From assembly GCF_964340395.1 (NCBI RefSeq), contig NC_135554.1, forward strand, positions 434,001 to 498,000: a stretch of DNA of 64,000 nt, read 5' to 3'. This document shows, piece by piece, positions 21,130 through 34,550 of this stretch. Position 1 is the first letter of the stretch. The number at the start of each line of letters is the position of its first letter. The notes under the pieces are model-generated. The model saw only the letters and a list, made by a program, of their open reading frames with translations, was not told the origin of the DNA and searched no databases. The stretch is from Glandiceps talaboti. Taxonomy: Eukaryota > Hemichordata > Enteropneusta > Spengelidae. The position numbers were made by a program, and so were the translations under genes.

Positions 21130-22435
21130 AACAATAGCACCAATGGCATTGTAGCACAACTGTAGTTTTTAAAAAAATGCTTATCCACATGCTGGTCCAT
21201 GCTAACTATAGGTGTTCATTTGCTGAATGACTATCCAGTTGCCTATCCAACCATGTTGCTATCTTTGCAATACCCTCGATCATTTGCCTGTTGCTATGGG
21301 CATAGTCATGTCGCTAGACATATTTGCATACATTTTTGAATGTTTTTATTCACTTGTGTATGAATTCCTGATATTATCTTTGCAATATACGTGATCATTT
21401 GGATGTGGTCTTGTTGCTAGGCACATTTGCATACATTTTTGAATGTTTATTCAATTGTCTATTAATCCCTGTGTTATCATTGCGAAATACACCACCACTT
21501 AGTTGTTGCTATGGGTGTGGTCATGTTGCTAGGGATATTTGCATACATTTTTTGAAGGATAACACTTCTAGAAACATCTCACAAGTTTCAGTCTCATTGA
21601 CCAATTACTTTTTGAGATATACATTTTTGACCAAAATTCACATTTGTATACCTAATTTGCATATTACTGAAGAGATCATTATATGCTTAATCTGTACACC
21701 TGCAGATGCATCCCTGTTAAATTTTAGCCCAATCTGCTGAGTAGTTCTGGTATTACAGGTTTTTCACCCAAAGACACATTTTTAGCTCTAATTTACAAAT
21801 TAGTCATGGAATCATCATGTCGTAAACAAATCTTAATTTACTCACCCCTAAGAATGTTCCAACTAATCTGCCCAGTAGTTTTGGAGTTTAAGTTTTGTTT
21901 TGTTTTTTACCAAAAATCACATTTTTGACCCAAATTACACATCTCTGATGTGATCGTTTTCTTTTGAATAATTTCCCTACTAGACACCCTAAGTAACATG
22001 ACCACCAAATATCAAAGCAATCAGTCCAGCAGTTTTGACTTTAAGTTGTTTACACGCACACACACACACACACACATCCACACAGATAGACAGACAGACA
22101 GACAGATAGACAGAATCCCTGTTGTTATCTTTGTGAAATGCACCACCATTTGGTTGTTGCTATGGGTGTGGTCATAATTGCTAGGGATATTTGCATACAT
22201 TCTTTGAATGTTTACTCACTTGCCTATCAGCTGAGGTTGTTATTTAATCAAAATATCCTACCATTAGGTTGTTACTAATGGCATGGTCATCGTTGCTAGG
22301 GCCAATTACCCAAGTATGACACACTCACAATTTGCAGACTAACAGTAACACTTTCAGAATCATAACCAAATTTCATCCCCGGTAGTTTGAGAGGTAAAGC
22401 TCAATACCAAAATCACTTTCATCATCTACAAGACT

Positions 22436-22471
<36 letters not shown>

Positions 22472-22500
22472 GGCATTTTACCTTAAACCAACTAACCTGT
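21130..22500 (+). repeat. Interspersed repeat family B, long copy
   Basis: The left module holds TAGCACAACTG (21151), inverse to the CAGTTGTGCTA at family B right ends. The first core type (about 125 bp, 'ttgctatgggcatggtcatg') is repeated several times, then a second core type ('ccctaatttgcatatcactg', 'ttttgaccaaaaa'). Microsatellites (AC)n and (AGAC)n lie at 22052-22110 and about 22433-22471. No protein-coding content. Confidence 0.75.
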
Positions 22501-22504
22501 AGTT

Positions 22505-23040
22505 CAGTGTTAAAGTTAGGTAGGCAATGTTGCCAAGCAACCTCAATGAGAGATTAATTCCAGTGTCATTCACACACACTTGTTACATTATGTTAAGTAC
22601 AACATAAAATCTTTAATGGTTTAATCAGATCTATAAAACAATCATTTCTGTACTCATCGGGCCTAAATATTCCTATAGACATTTCAACAACAAAAAGTTT
22701 TTTAGCCCTAATTTGCATATTGCTAATGGGATTATCATGTAATCAATAGCACACAAGTGTACATCCCTAACAACATCCCTGTCAAATTTGAGCCAAATCG
22801 ACCAAGTACTTTTGGAATTAAAGACTTTTGACCAAAAAACACATTTAAGCCCTAATTTGCATATCACTGATGAGATCATTGTGTCATAAACATTTCTTAA
22901 GCTAAACATCCTAAAGAAAATTCCCACCAAATGTCAGGCTGATCTGCCCAACGGTTTTGGAGTTTAAGTTTTTTGACTGAAAATCACATTTTTTTTTACC
23001 CAAAGCACACACTGGTGGTAAGATCATTTTGATGTGAACA
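22505..23040 (+). repeat. Family B core fragments
   Basis: From about 22660 there are units of the second family B core type ('gccctaatttgcatattgct', 'tttgaccaaaaaacacattt'). It stops where family C starts at 23043. The first 150 bp show no recognisable content. Confidence 0.6.
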
Positions 23041-23042
23041 AG

Positions 23043-24300
23043 TCATTGAGAATGACATATCCCCGCTATGATTGGGTTTTAAGGAATTATCACTACTCTG
23101 ATCACGCAACAACACTTGTGAACCTAAATCAAACAGACTTAGATATGTTGTGTCTGCTTGTTGGACATGGAACAAGCCTACAACAATAAAGGATTGGTCG
23201 GGTATGGGGGATCATATCACAATGAAAATGGATATGCACATGTATGTTATAGAACGCTGTCCTAATACCAACTTTGAATGTGATCTGTTCAAGCATGTCT
23301 GAGTTATGGCTTTGGACATTGAAAAAACGCAAACAAAATGGCTGCCAGGTGGCCATATTGGATCATATTACAACAACAATGAATATGCACATGTATGACA
23401 TAGAACACTGTCCTAATACCAACTTTGAATGAGATCTGTTCAAGCATGTCTGAGTTATGGCTTTGGACATGGAAAATTCACAAACAAAATGGCTGCCAGG
23501 CAGCCATATTGGATCGTATCATGACGACAATGGATATGCACATGTATGTCATAGAACACTGTCCTAATACAAACTTTGAATGAGATCTGATCAAGCATGT
23601 CTGAGTTATGGCTTTGGACATAGAAAATCGCAAACAAAATGGCTGCCAGGCGGCCACATTGGATCGTATCACAACAACAATGAATATGCACATGTATGTC
23701 ATAGAACACTGTCCGAATACCAATTTTGAATGTGATCTGTTCAAGCATGTCTGAGTTATGGCTTTGGACATGGAAAATTCGCAAACAAAATGGCTGCCAG
23801 GGAGCCATATTGGATTGTATCACAATGAAAATGGATATGCACATGTATGTCATAGAACACTGTCCTAATACCAACTTTGAATGAGATCTGTTCAAGCATG
23901 TCTGAGTTATGGCTTTGGACATGAAAATTCACAAACAAAATGGCTGCCAGGCGGCCATATTGGATCATATCATGACAACAATGAATATGCACATGTATGT
24001 CATAGAACACTGTCCTAATACCAACTTTGAATGAGATCTGTTCAAGCATGTCTTGAGTTATGGCTTTAGACAAGGAAAATTTGGAAATAAAATGGCTGCT
24101 AGGCGGCCATATTGGATCGTATCATGAAACAAATTGATGTGCATATGTATGCCATTGTATGTTGCCCCTGAACCAAGTTGGAACAAAATCGGTCCAGACA
24201 TCTCCAAGAAACGGCTGCGGATGGACGGACGGACGGACGCACGCACGCACGCACGCACGGACAGACGGAACCCAATCCATAAGTCTCCGTCTACTACTTT
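23043..24300 (+). repeat. Interspersed repeat family C, about 6-7 core units
   Basis: It starts with the 'aatgacatatccccgc' left module, then core units of about 175 bp containing 'atgcacatgtatgtcataga', 'caagcatgtctgagttatgg' and 'aaaatggctgccaggcggcc'. The end is (GGAC)n(GCAC)n at 24221-24267. The minus-strand open frames (23455-23922, 23756-24073 and others) are the translated core unit in several frames and are rejected as genes. Confidence 0.85.
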
Positions 24301-24550
24301 GTCTACTGATCTGATCATTTTGCTTTAAATAATCTCTCAGCTAGACCCAATAAGCAACCCCTCACCAAATATCAAAACAATTGGACCAGCAGTTTTTTAA
24401 GTATGTCGTTTTCACACACACACACATACACACACACATACACACACACATGTGCGCACGCTAACATAGATGACAGACAGACAGACACACACCACACCAT
24501 ACCATAAGCACTTTGAACCTTATATATCGTACGTATATCAGTTGTGCTAA
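24301..24550 (+). repeat. Family B 3' end
   Basis: It shares 'ctgatcattttgctttaaa', 'agacccaataagcaaccc' and (AC)n/(AGAC)n with 20980-21090, then CAGTTGTGCTAA at 24539-24550. It directly abuts the family C copy. Confidence 0.65.
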
Positions 24551-25374
24551 AAACTAGGCCATTTTTCTGGCCTTTGCTGCTGCACTATTAGTCCAGTCAA
24601 TTTAGCGGAAATTTAGGCCAAACCTTGATTTTATACTGAATAACATATCAAAAGTCTAGTAAAAAGGATGCATAATTAGTGAAAAAATAATATTCATGAA
24701 ATATCAATTTGTTCAAAAAACCCATGCAAGTAACATATGTCTATGGGTAGGTCTGAAGATCATGAATTACTTTTGAATCATTATATGATTGTACAAACAT
24801 TCCTATTGAATTTAAACAGACTTAAGGTTGTTGTATAGGCTATTTTTCATCCAATTCTTTATTGTAGAAATATTGTTGTAACTTTGCTAAAAATAAAGGT
24901 ATTGACTCCAAATTTTGTCCCTTTAATATTCATCATAACATTAAAAACATTAAAGTAGAGTTTGTTTAAATAATGATATTTTTCATATTTTCCACTCTGT
25001 AATAGGCAATTTTGATTTTTTTAAAAAATTTTTTTTACAGTTGTCATCATAAATATACATGTCAAAATCTGTCCAGACATAATTTTGAAATTTTGATCCA
25101 AAATGCTCCAAATTGTCAAAAAGGCAATTTTTGTTGTATGTGTACCCCATTTTCAACAAAGCAGTGCCGAGTGCCTGTTTCACTAACATAAAAACCCTCT
25201 AACCAGTTTCTCATCCTTCATCTCAATTATCAAATAAAACAAACCCGAATTCCCTAGCATGTATAATAAGCTAGAATGAGTAAAATGAAGAAACGTTCAA
25301 AATGGTCAAAAAAGCAAAAAAATCTTGTTTTTTGACAACTTCTCAACCATTTCGCGGTACTTGTAAAGACAATA
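24551..25374. other. No gene recognised
   Basis: AT-rich sequence with long T and A runs. The 68-codon minus-strand frame shows no motif. Confidence 0.5.
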
Positions 25375-25927
25375 CTTGGAAAATCAGGCTATAGGTAAAC
25401 TGAGATAGCCACTACTATGGAAACCAGGCTATTGGTAAACTGAGATAGGCATTACTATGGAAATCAGGCTATAGGTAAGCTGAGATAGTCACTACTATGG
25501 AAATCAGGGTATAGGTAAACTGAGATAGTCACTACTATGAAAACCAAGGTATAGGTAAACTGAGATAGCAACTACTATGGAAATCAGGCTATATGTAAAG
25601 TGAGATAGTCACTACTATAAAAACCAGGGTATAGGTAAACTGAGATAGTCACTACTATGAAAACCAGGGTATAGGTAAACTGAGATAGCCACTACTATGG
25701 AAATCAGGGTATAGGTAAACTGAGATAGCCACTACTATGGAAACCAGGCTATAGGTAAACTCGGATAGTCACTACTATGGAAATCAGGCTATATGTAAAG
25801 TGAGATAGTCACTACTATGGAAACCAGGCTATTGGTAAACTGAGATAGTCATTACTATGGAAATCAGGGTATAGGTAAACTGAGATAGTCACCACTATGG
25901 AAATCAGGCTATAGGTAAACTGAGATA

Positions 25928-26547
25928 CACTGTACAATATCTTACCCACAACTCTCTCTGATTGGTATGCTTGGAGGTTCCTTATTTTATAACTTTTTCA
26001 ATAATCCATACTTTTCAACATTTTAAGTATAGAAATTAAGTTTAATTAATATGTAGCAAAAGTACGCTTCGGAATCAAAAATAAAGTTCTAAATTTTGTA
26101 CAAAAATGAACTAACAACTAAATTAAGCATGTGCTGTGAATAAAACACTTTTAACTGTCAAAGTGTCAATAACTTGGGTAGTCAGTGTGCATGATGAGTT
26201 TTAGTATTTAAATTTCTTTTGTCATACCTATTCAAATAAATTTATATCTTTGGCAAAGTCATAACAGGTGCATATATTTTCCTTAGTTTCGTTGCAAATA
26301 TTCTTTATGTCTTTCAAGAAAATCTGCTGACAAATTCCTAAAATTGCTACTCCTTCTACAATAAATCACTGATACCAGAACCGATGAAAATGGGTATTCA
26401 GAAATTCATCAGTGGCAATTCTACGCTTGCCAAATGGAAAAAATGTTTTTACAAAACCCTATACACTGGTGGGATTTGTCTGACTTCAAGGAAATGATGT
26501 CTAACACTACATATCAGAGAGAGTTGTGGGTAAAATGTTGTACAGTG
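25928..26547. mobile_element. 620-bp MITE in the minisatellite, copy 1
   Basis: Terminal inverted repeats of about 34 bp begin CACTGTACAA and include ACCCACAACTCTCTCTGAT. The element is flanked by AGATA on both sides (25923-25927 and 26548-26552), while uninterrupted array units have a single AGATA there, so this is a 5-bp target duplication. The interior has no open frame. A 5-bp duplication and CAC-start termini are compatible with the Transib-like group, but that assignment is tentative. Confidence 0.85.
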
Positions 26548-28275
26548 AGATAGTCACTACTATGAAAACCAGGGTATAGGTAAACTGAGATAGTCACTAC
26601 TATGAAAACCAGGGTATAGGTAAACTGAGATAGTCACTACTATGGAAATCAGGCTATAGGTAAACTGAAATAGTCACTACTATGAAAACCAGGGTATAGG
26701 TAAACTGAGATAGTCACGACTATGGAAAACAGGGTATAGGTAAACTGAGATAGTCACTACTATGGAAATCAGGCTATAGGTAAACTGAGATTCTCACTAC
26801 TATGGAAACCAGGGTATAGGTAAACTGAGATAGTCAATACTATGGAAATCAGGCTATAGGTAAACAGAGAGAGTAACTACTATGGAAATCAGGGTATAGG
26901 TAAACTGAGATAGCCACTACAATGAAAACCAGGGTATAGGTAACCTAGGATAGCAACTACTATGGAAACCAGGCTATTGGTAAACTGAGATAGCCACTAC
27001 TATGGAAATCAGGCTATAGGTAAACTTGGATAGCCACTACTATGGAAATCAGGCTATATGTAAAGTGAGATAGTCACTACTATGGAAACCAGGCTATTGG
27101 TAAACTGAGATAGTCATTACTATGGAAATCAGGGTATAGGTAAACTGAGATAGTCACTAATATGGAAATCAGGGTATAGGTAAACTGAGATAGTCACTAC
27201 TATGGAAACTAGGCTGTAGGTAAACTGAGATAGTCACTACTATGAAAACCAGGGTATAGGTAAACTGAGATTATAGTCACTACTATGAAAACCAGGGTAT
27301 AGGTAAACTGAGATAGTCACTACTATGGAAATCAGGCTATAGGTAAACTGAGATAGTCACGACAATGGAAAACAGGGTATAGGTAAACTGAGATAGTCAC
27401 TACTATGGAAATCAGGGTATAGGTAAACTGAGATAGTCACTACTATGGAAATCAGGCTATAGGTAAACTGAGATTCTCACTACTATGGAAAACAGGGTAT
27501 AGGTAAACTGAGATAGTCACTACTATGGAAATCAGGCTATAGGTAAACTGAGATAGTCACTACTATGGAAATCAGGGTATAGGTAAACTGAGATAGCCAC
27601 TACTATGGAAATCAGGCTATAGGTAAACTGAGATAGTCACTACTATGAAAACCAGGCTATAGGTAAACTGAGATAGCCACTACTATGGAAATCAGGCTAT
27701 AGGTAAACTGAGATAGTCACTACTATGAAAACCAGGCTATAGGTAAACTGAGATAGTCACTACTATGGAAATCAGGCTATAGGTAAACAGAGATAGTCAC
27801 TACTATGGAAATCAGGCTATAGGTAAACTGAGATAGTCACTACTATGAAAACCAGGCTATAGGTAAATTGAGATAGTCACTACTATGGAAATCAGGCTAT
27901 AGGTAAACAGAGAGAGTAACTACTATGGAAATCAGGGTATAGGTAAACTGAGATAATCACTAATATGAAAACCAGGGTATAGGTAAACTGAGATAGCCAC
28001 TACAATGAAAACCAGGGTATAGGTAAACTAGGATAGCCACTACTATGGAAACCAGGCTATTGGTAAACTGAGATAGCCACTACTATGGAAATCAGGCTAT
28101 AGGTAAACTGGGATAGCCACTACTATGGAAATCAGGCTATATGTAAAGTGAGATAGTCACTACTATGGAAACCAGGGTATAGGTAAACTGAGATAGTCAC
28201 TACTATGAAAATAAGGCTATAGGTAAACTGAGATAGTCACTAATATGAAAATAAGGCTATAGGTAAACTGAGATA

Positions 28276-28895
28276 CACTGTACAATATCTTACCCACAAC
28301 TCTCTCTGATTGGTATGCTTGGAGGTTCCTTATTTTATAACTTTTTCAATAATCCATACTTTTCAACATTTTAAGTATAGAAATTAAGTTTAATTAATAT
28401 GTAGCAAAAGTACGCTTCGGAATCAAAAATAAAGTTCTAAATTTTGTACAAAAATGAACTAACAACTAAATTAAGCATGTGCTGTGAATAAAACACTTTT
28501 AACTGTCAAAGTGTCAATAACTTGGGTAGTCAGTGTGCATGATGAGTTTTAGTATTTAAATTTCTTTTGTCATACCTATTCAAATAAATTTATATCTTTG
28601 GCAAAGTCATAACAGGTGCATATATTTTCCTTAGTTTCGTCGCAAATATTCTTTATGTCTTTCAAGAAAATCTGCTGACAAATTCCTAAAATTGCTACTC
28701 CTTCTACAATAAATCACTGATACCAGAACCGATGAAAATGGGTATTCAGAAATTCATCAGTGGCAATTCTACGCTTGCCAAATGGAAAAAATGTTTTTAC
28801 AAAACCCTATACACTGGTGGGATTTGTCTGACTTCAAGGAAATGATGTCTAACACTACATATCAGAGAGAGTTGTGGGTAAAATGTTGTACAGTG
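28276..28895. mobile_element. 620-bp MITE in the minisatellite, copy 2
   Basis: Same length and almost the same sequence as 25928-26547 (for example one C/T difference in GTTTCGTYGC), with the same AGATA flanks. The array units that follow match those after copy 1, so it arose by segmental duplication of the array and not by a second insertion. Confidence 0.85.
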
Positions 28896-31800
28896 AGATA
28901 GTCACTACTATGAAAACCAGGGTATAGGTAAACTGAGATAGTCACTACTATGGAAATCAGGCTATAGGTAAACTGAAATAGTCACTACTATGAAAACCAG
29001 GGTATAGGTAAACTGAGATAGTCACGACTATGGAAAACAGGGTATAGGTAAACTGAGATAGTCACTACTATGGAAATCAGGCTATAGGTAAACTGAGATT
29101 CTCACTACTATGGAAACCAGGGTATAGGTAAACTGAGATAGTCAATACTATGGAAATCAGGCTATAGGTAAACAGAGAGAGTAACTACTATGGAAATCAG
29201 GGTATAGGTAAACTGAGATAGCCACTACAATGAAAACCAGGGTATAGGTAACCTAGGATAGCAACTACTATGGAAACCAGGCTATTGGTAAACTGAGATA
29301 GCCACTACTATGGAAATCAGGCTATAGGTAAACTTGGATAGCCACTACTATGGAAATCAGGCTATATGTAAAGTGAGATAGTCACTACTATGGAAACCAG
29401 GCTATTGGTAAACTGAGATAGTCATTACTATGGAAATCAGGGTATAGGTAAACTGAGATAGTCACTAATATGGAAATCAGGGTATAGGTAAACTGAGATA
29501 GTCACTACTATGGAAACTAGGCTGTAGGTAAACTGAGATAGTCACTACTATGAAAACCAGGGTATAGGTAAACTGAGATAGTCACTACTATGAAAACCAG
29601 GGTATAGGTAAACTGAGATAGTCACTACTATGGAAATCAGGCTATAGGTAAACTGAGATAGTCACGACAATGGAAAACAGGGTATAGGTAAACTGAGATA
29701 GTCACTACTATGGAAATCAGGGTATAGGTAAACTGAGATAGTCACTACTATGGAAATCAGGCTATAGGTAAACTGAGATTCTCACTACTATGGAAAACAG
29801 GGTATAGGTAAACTGAGATAGTCACTACTATGGAAATCAGGCTATAGGTAAACTGAGATAGTCACTACTATGGAAATCAGGGTATAGGTAAACTGAGATA
29901 GCCACTACTATGGAAATCAGGCTATAGGTAAACTGAGATAGTCACTACTATGAAAACCAGGCTATAGGTAAACTGAGATAGCCACTACTATGGAAATCAG
30001 GCTATAGGTAAACTGAGATAGTCACTACTATGAAAACCAGGCTATAGGTAAACTGAGATAGTCACTACTATGGAAATCAGGCTATAGGTAAACTGAGATA
30101 GTCACTACTATGAAAACCAGGCTATAGGTAAACTGAGATAGTCACTACTATGGAAATCAGGCTATAGGTAAACTGAGATAGTCACTACTATGAAAACCAG
30201 GCTATAGGTAAACAGAGAGAGTAACTACTATGGAAATCAGGCTATAGGTAAACTGAGATAATCACTAATATGAAAACCAGGGTATAGGTAAACTGAGATA
30301 GCCACTACAATGAAAACCAGGGTATAGGTAAACTAGGATAGCCACTACTATGGAAATCAGGGTATAGGTAAACTGAGATAGCCACTACTATGGAAATCAG
30401 GCTATAGGTAAACTGGGATAGCCACTACTATGGAAATCAGGCTGTAGGTAAACTGAGATAGTCACTACTATGAAAACCAGGGTATAGGTAAACTGAGATA
30501 GTCACTACTATGAAAACCAGGGTATAGGTAAACTGAGATAGTCACTACTATGGAAATCAGGCTATAGGTAAACTGAGATAGTCACGACAATGGAAAACAG
30601 GGTATAGGTAAACTGAGATAGTCACTACTATGGAAATCAGGGTATAGGTAAACTGAGATAGTCACTACTATGGAAATCAGGCTATAGGTAAACTGAGATT
30701 CTCACTACTATGGAAAACAGGGTATAGGTAAACTGAGATAGTCACTACTATGGAAATCAGGCTATAGGTAAACTGAGATAGTCACTACTATGGAAATCAG
30801 GGTATAGGTAAACTGAGATAGCCACTACTATGGAAATCAGGCTATAGGTAAACTGAGATAGTCACTACTATGAAAACCAGGCTATAGGTAAACTGAGATA
30901 GCCACTACTATGGAAATCAGGCTATAGGTAAACTGAGATAGTCACTACTATGAAAACCAGGCTATAGGTAAACTGAGATAGTCACTACTATGGAAATCAG
31001 GCTATAGGTAAACTGAGATAGTCACTACTATGAAAACCAGGCTATAGGTAAACTGAGATAGTCACTACTATGGAAATCAGGCTATAGGTAAACTGAGATA
31101 GTCACTACTATGAAAACCAGGCTATAGGTAAACAGAGAGAGTAACTACTATGGAAATCAGGGTATAGGTAAACTGAGATAATCACTAATATGAAAACCAG
31201 GGTATAGGTAAACTGAGATAGCCACTACAATGAAAACCAGGGTATAGGTAAACTAGGATAGCCACTACTATGGAAACCAGGCTATTGGTAAACTGAGATA
31301 GCCACTACTATGGAAATCAGGCTATAGGTAAACTGGGATAGCCACTACTATGGAAATCAGGCTATATGTAAAGTGAGATAGTCACTACTATGGAAACCAG
31401 GGTATAGGTAAACTGAGATAGTCACTACTATGAAAATAAGGCTATAGGTAAACTGAGATAGTCACTAATATGAAAATAAGGCTATAGGTAAACTGAGATA
31501 GTCACTAATATGGAAATCAGGCTATAGGTAAACTGAGATAGTCATTACTATGGAAATCAGGCTATAGGTAAACTGAGATAGTCATTACTATGGAAATCAG
31601 GCTATAGGTAAACTGAGATAGTCACTAATATGAAAATAAGGCTATAGGTAAACTGAGATAGTCACTACTATGGAAACCAGGCTATAGGTAAACTGAGATA
31701 GTCATTACTATGGAAATCAGGCTATAGGTAAACTGAGATAATAATAATAATAATAATAGTCTTTATTGCCAATCGATAGAATCGAGAGGAATGTGCCTTG

Positions 31801-31918
31801 GCGTTGCTAAAAAAACACTCAAATACATAAAAAGACACCACAAAAGCACCATAAAATCACAAACGACTGATAAAAATGCAGTATTACGACACAAAAATAC
31901 AATCTTAAAACGCTACAT

Positions 31919-33376
31919 TCAAATGCGACAGTTTTGAACTGCTTTTGGAAAGAAACTGTGTAAAAACCGGTTTGTCTTACATTTAAAGGATCTAAAACGT
32001 TTCCCTGAGGGAAGGAGTTCGTAAAAGTGATGCGATGGGTGTGTTGTATCCTTTATAATCTTGTCGGATCTCCGTACAAGACGAGCAGCATAAAGAGAAT
32101 CAACCGATGGAACCTCGCACCCGATTATTCTTGAAGCGGTCTTAGCTATTCTTTCAAGACTAATTCTATCCTTCTGTGTCGCATTACCGTACCAGACAGT
32201 AATAGAAAATGTAATAATACTCTCAATGATTGCTCTGTAAAAACGAATGAGAATATGTTGACTTAACCCAAATTTCTTAAGTTGCCTCAGGAAAAACAAA
32301 CGTTGTTGTGCTTTTACCAAAATTGCGTGTATGTGGGTATCCCATCTCAATGTATTTGTAATTGTTGAACCTAAGAAGGTTAACGATTCCACCTGGTCAA
32401 CATGTTGATCATTGATTTTAAGTGGGGCAATTAAACCTGGTTTTCTGCGAAAGTCGATGAGCATTTCCTTTGTTTTCTTAATATTCAGCTCAAGGTTATT
32501 GTTTGAGCACCAGTCAACTAGCCAGGCCACCTCGGAACGGTAGATGACTTCGTTGCCATTTTTAATCAGCCCAATAACTGTAGTGTCATCTGCAAATTTT
32601 ACGAGTTTTACAGACTCATTATGGGAGACACAATCGTTGGTAAACAAGGAATATAACATCGGTGATAGGACACAACCTTGAGGTGCGCCAGTACTAAGAG
32701 TGATGGAATCTGATGTTTTATCCCCAAGCCTAACGGTCTGTGGCCTATTCAACAAAAAGTCCAAAAGCCAAAAACACAGGGACGTATTAAAATCAAATGA
32801 TTTGAGCTTCTCAAACAATTGCTTTGGAACGATCGTATTAAATGCTGAACTATAATCTATGAAAAGAATACGTGCATATGTACCAGGTGATTCTAGATGT
32901 TGTAGAACAAAGTGTAAACCAAGAGCAACAGCGTCATCAACTGACCTGTTCGCTCGATATGCAAACTGGAATGGGTCAAGAAATGGCTCGGTAGCAGATT
33001 TAAAGTATCTTAATATGAATCGCTCAAAGACCTTCATGATTACGGAAGTTAGAGCTACAGGTCTATAATCGTTCAAACATGATATTTTCCTTCTCTTTGG
33101 AACTGGAACTATTCTGGAGGACTTGAAACATGCGGGTACTTTACACTGTTGAAGGGATGTGTTAAATATATCGGTAAATACAAGGGCAAGTTGGTCAGCA
33201 CAGTACTTAAGTGTTGACGTAGATACGTTATCAGGACCTGCAGCCTTTCTAGTATTCTGCAGCAAAAATGATTTTCTAACTTCAGTTTCCTCTACGATGA
33301 AAGGTGTAGAGAGACGCTCTGAACAAAAATCTGTAAGTAAACTATGTACATGCAGATGTAGTGTTATTGGCGTCAA
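31919..33376 (-). pseudogene. LINE reverse transcriptase and C-terminal domain
   Basis: About 480 codons on the minus strand without a stop. RT motifs are [57 protein letters not shown] and KFADDTTV (FADD, complement of 32585-32596). It continues to [31 protein letters not shown] and a C-terminal [18 protein letters not shown], the pattern of Rex1/CR1-group LINEs. It is in a different frame from the endonuclease part, and the two overlap at 33342-33376. Normally these are one protein, so a frameshift lies there. Otherwise all catalytic residues are in place. Confidence 0.88.
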
Positions 33377-34550
33377 ATCGACTGTAAAACTGATTTAATT
33401 TGTCGGGGAGACTTGGGTCAAAATTTTGCGTGAGACTACTTTTTATCTTATAACCTGTAATTTTTTCAAGACCTTGCCAAACTTTCTTTGTATCATTACC
33501 AGAAAACTGCACCTCCAACTTGTCCCTGTATTTCACTTTAGCAGATTTAATTGCTCTGCGCGCTTCATACTTAGTTTTTTTGTATGTTAGCAAGTCACCA
33601 GCTTTAAAGGCATTATCTTTCTTTTGCAAAATTTTCTTGAGTTCCCGAGTAAACCATAGTTTATCATTTGCATAAATAATGACATCCTTAGTTGGTATAC
33701 AGATACTCTCACAGAAACTTACATAAGAAACAATAGTATCTGCATAGTCATCAATATTGTCACACGAATCTTTAAAAGCGTTCCAATCAGTAAAGTCAAA
33801 ACAGGCTCTCAACTTGTCAATGTTGTCGTTCGTCCATTTGCGGACACTCTTTTTCCATGGTTTTTCCGTCTTCAATTTCTGTCTGTACTTTGGCAGTAAA
33901 TATACCATCGCGTGATCAGAGTTACCCAGAGGCGCACGAGCAACGGAATGATAGGCATCAGGGATAGAACAATAACAGTTGTCCAACGTTTTCTCTTCTC
34001 TGGTTGCGCATGTAATTTGTTGTTTAAATTTTGGAAGCTGACTCCTTAAATTGGCATGATTAAAGTCACCGGTGATTATAACAGCAGAATCAGGGAAGCG
34101 ATTCTCTAGAGCTGTGATGTGTTCGGAAAGTTGTTGGATAGCAATAGATGCTGTTGCATGTGGTGGGATATAAACTCCAATAAGAATCAAGGAACTAAAT
34201 TCTCTTGGAAGATAAAACGGTTTACAACTGATAGATAAAGTTTCCAAATCAGGAGAACATGTTTTAGAGAGAACTTCTGTATCGCTACACCATCTCTGGT
34301 TCACCATGAAACACACACCTCCACTTTTAGACTTGTGAGAAAGTTCAGGTAACCTGTCCATTCTGTACATTGCGTAACCAGGTGGTTCAACAGCTGACTC
34401 AGGAATGGTAGAGTCAAGCCAAGATTCAGTGAAACAAAACACAAAACAATCTCTAAAATCCCTCCTAGACTTTATCATATAGAATAGTTCGTCACATTTA
34501 TTCCTGAGAGATCGGACATTAGAGAGGTAGATACTGGGTAGTGGAGGCCG
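33377..34550 (-). pseudogene. LINE AP-type endonuclease
   Basis: The frame is open upstream of the ATG at 34478, so the true coding start is further right. It begins with LSNVRSLRNKCDELF, the usual first endonuclease motif. Then come FTESWLDS (catalytic Glu), GVYIPPHA, ITGDFNHANL (Asp/Asn) and GNSDHAMVYL (Ser-Asp-His). The linker to RT is rich in Lys and Trp. The set of endonuclease motifs is complete, unlike the LINE at 12.4-15.9 kb. Confidence 0.88.

Noticed and set aside
23129-24328. Series of overlapping minus-strand open frames with repeated 'MLEQISFKVG' and 'AAWQPFC' words
   Set aside because: They are the family C core unit read in several frames. The same words recur at 1321-1832, and the frames are not maintained between copies.
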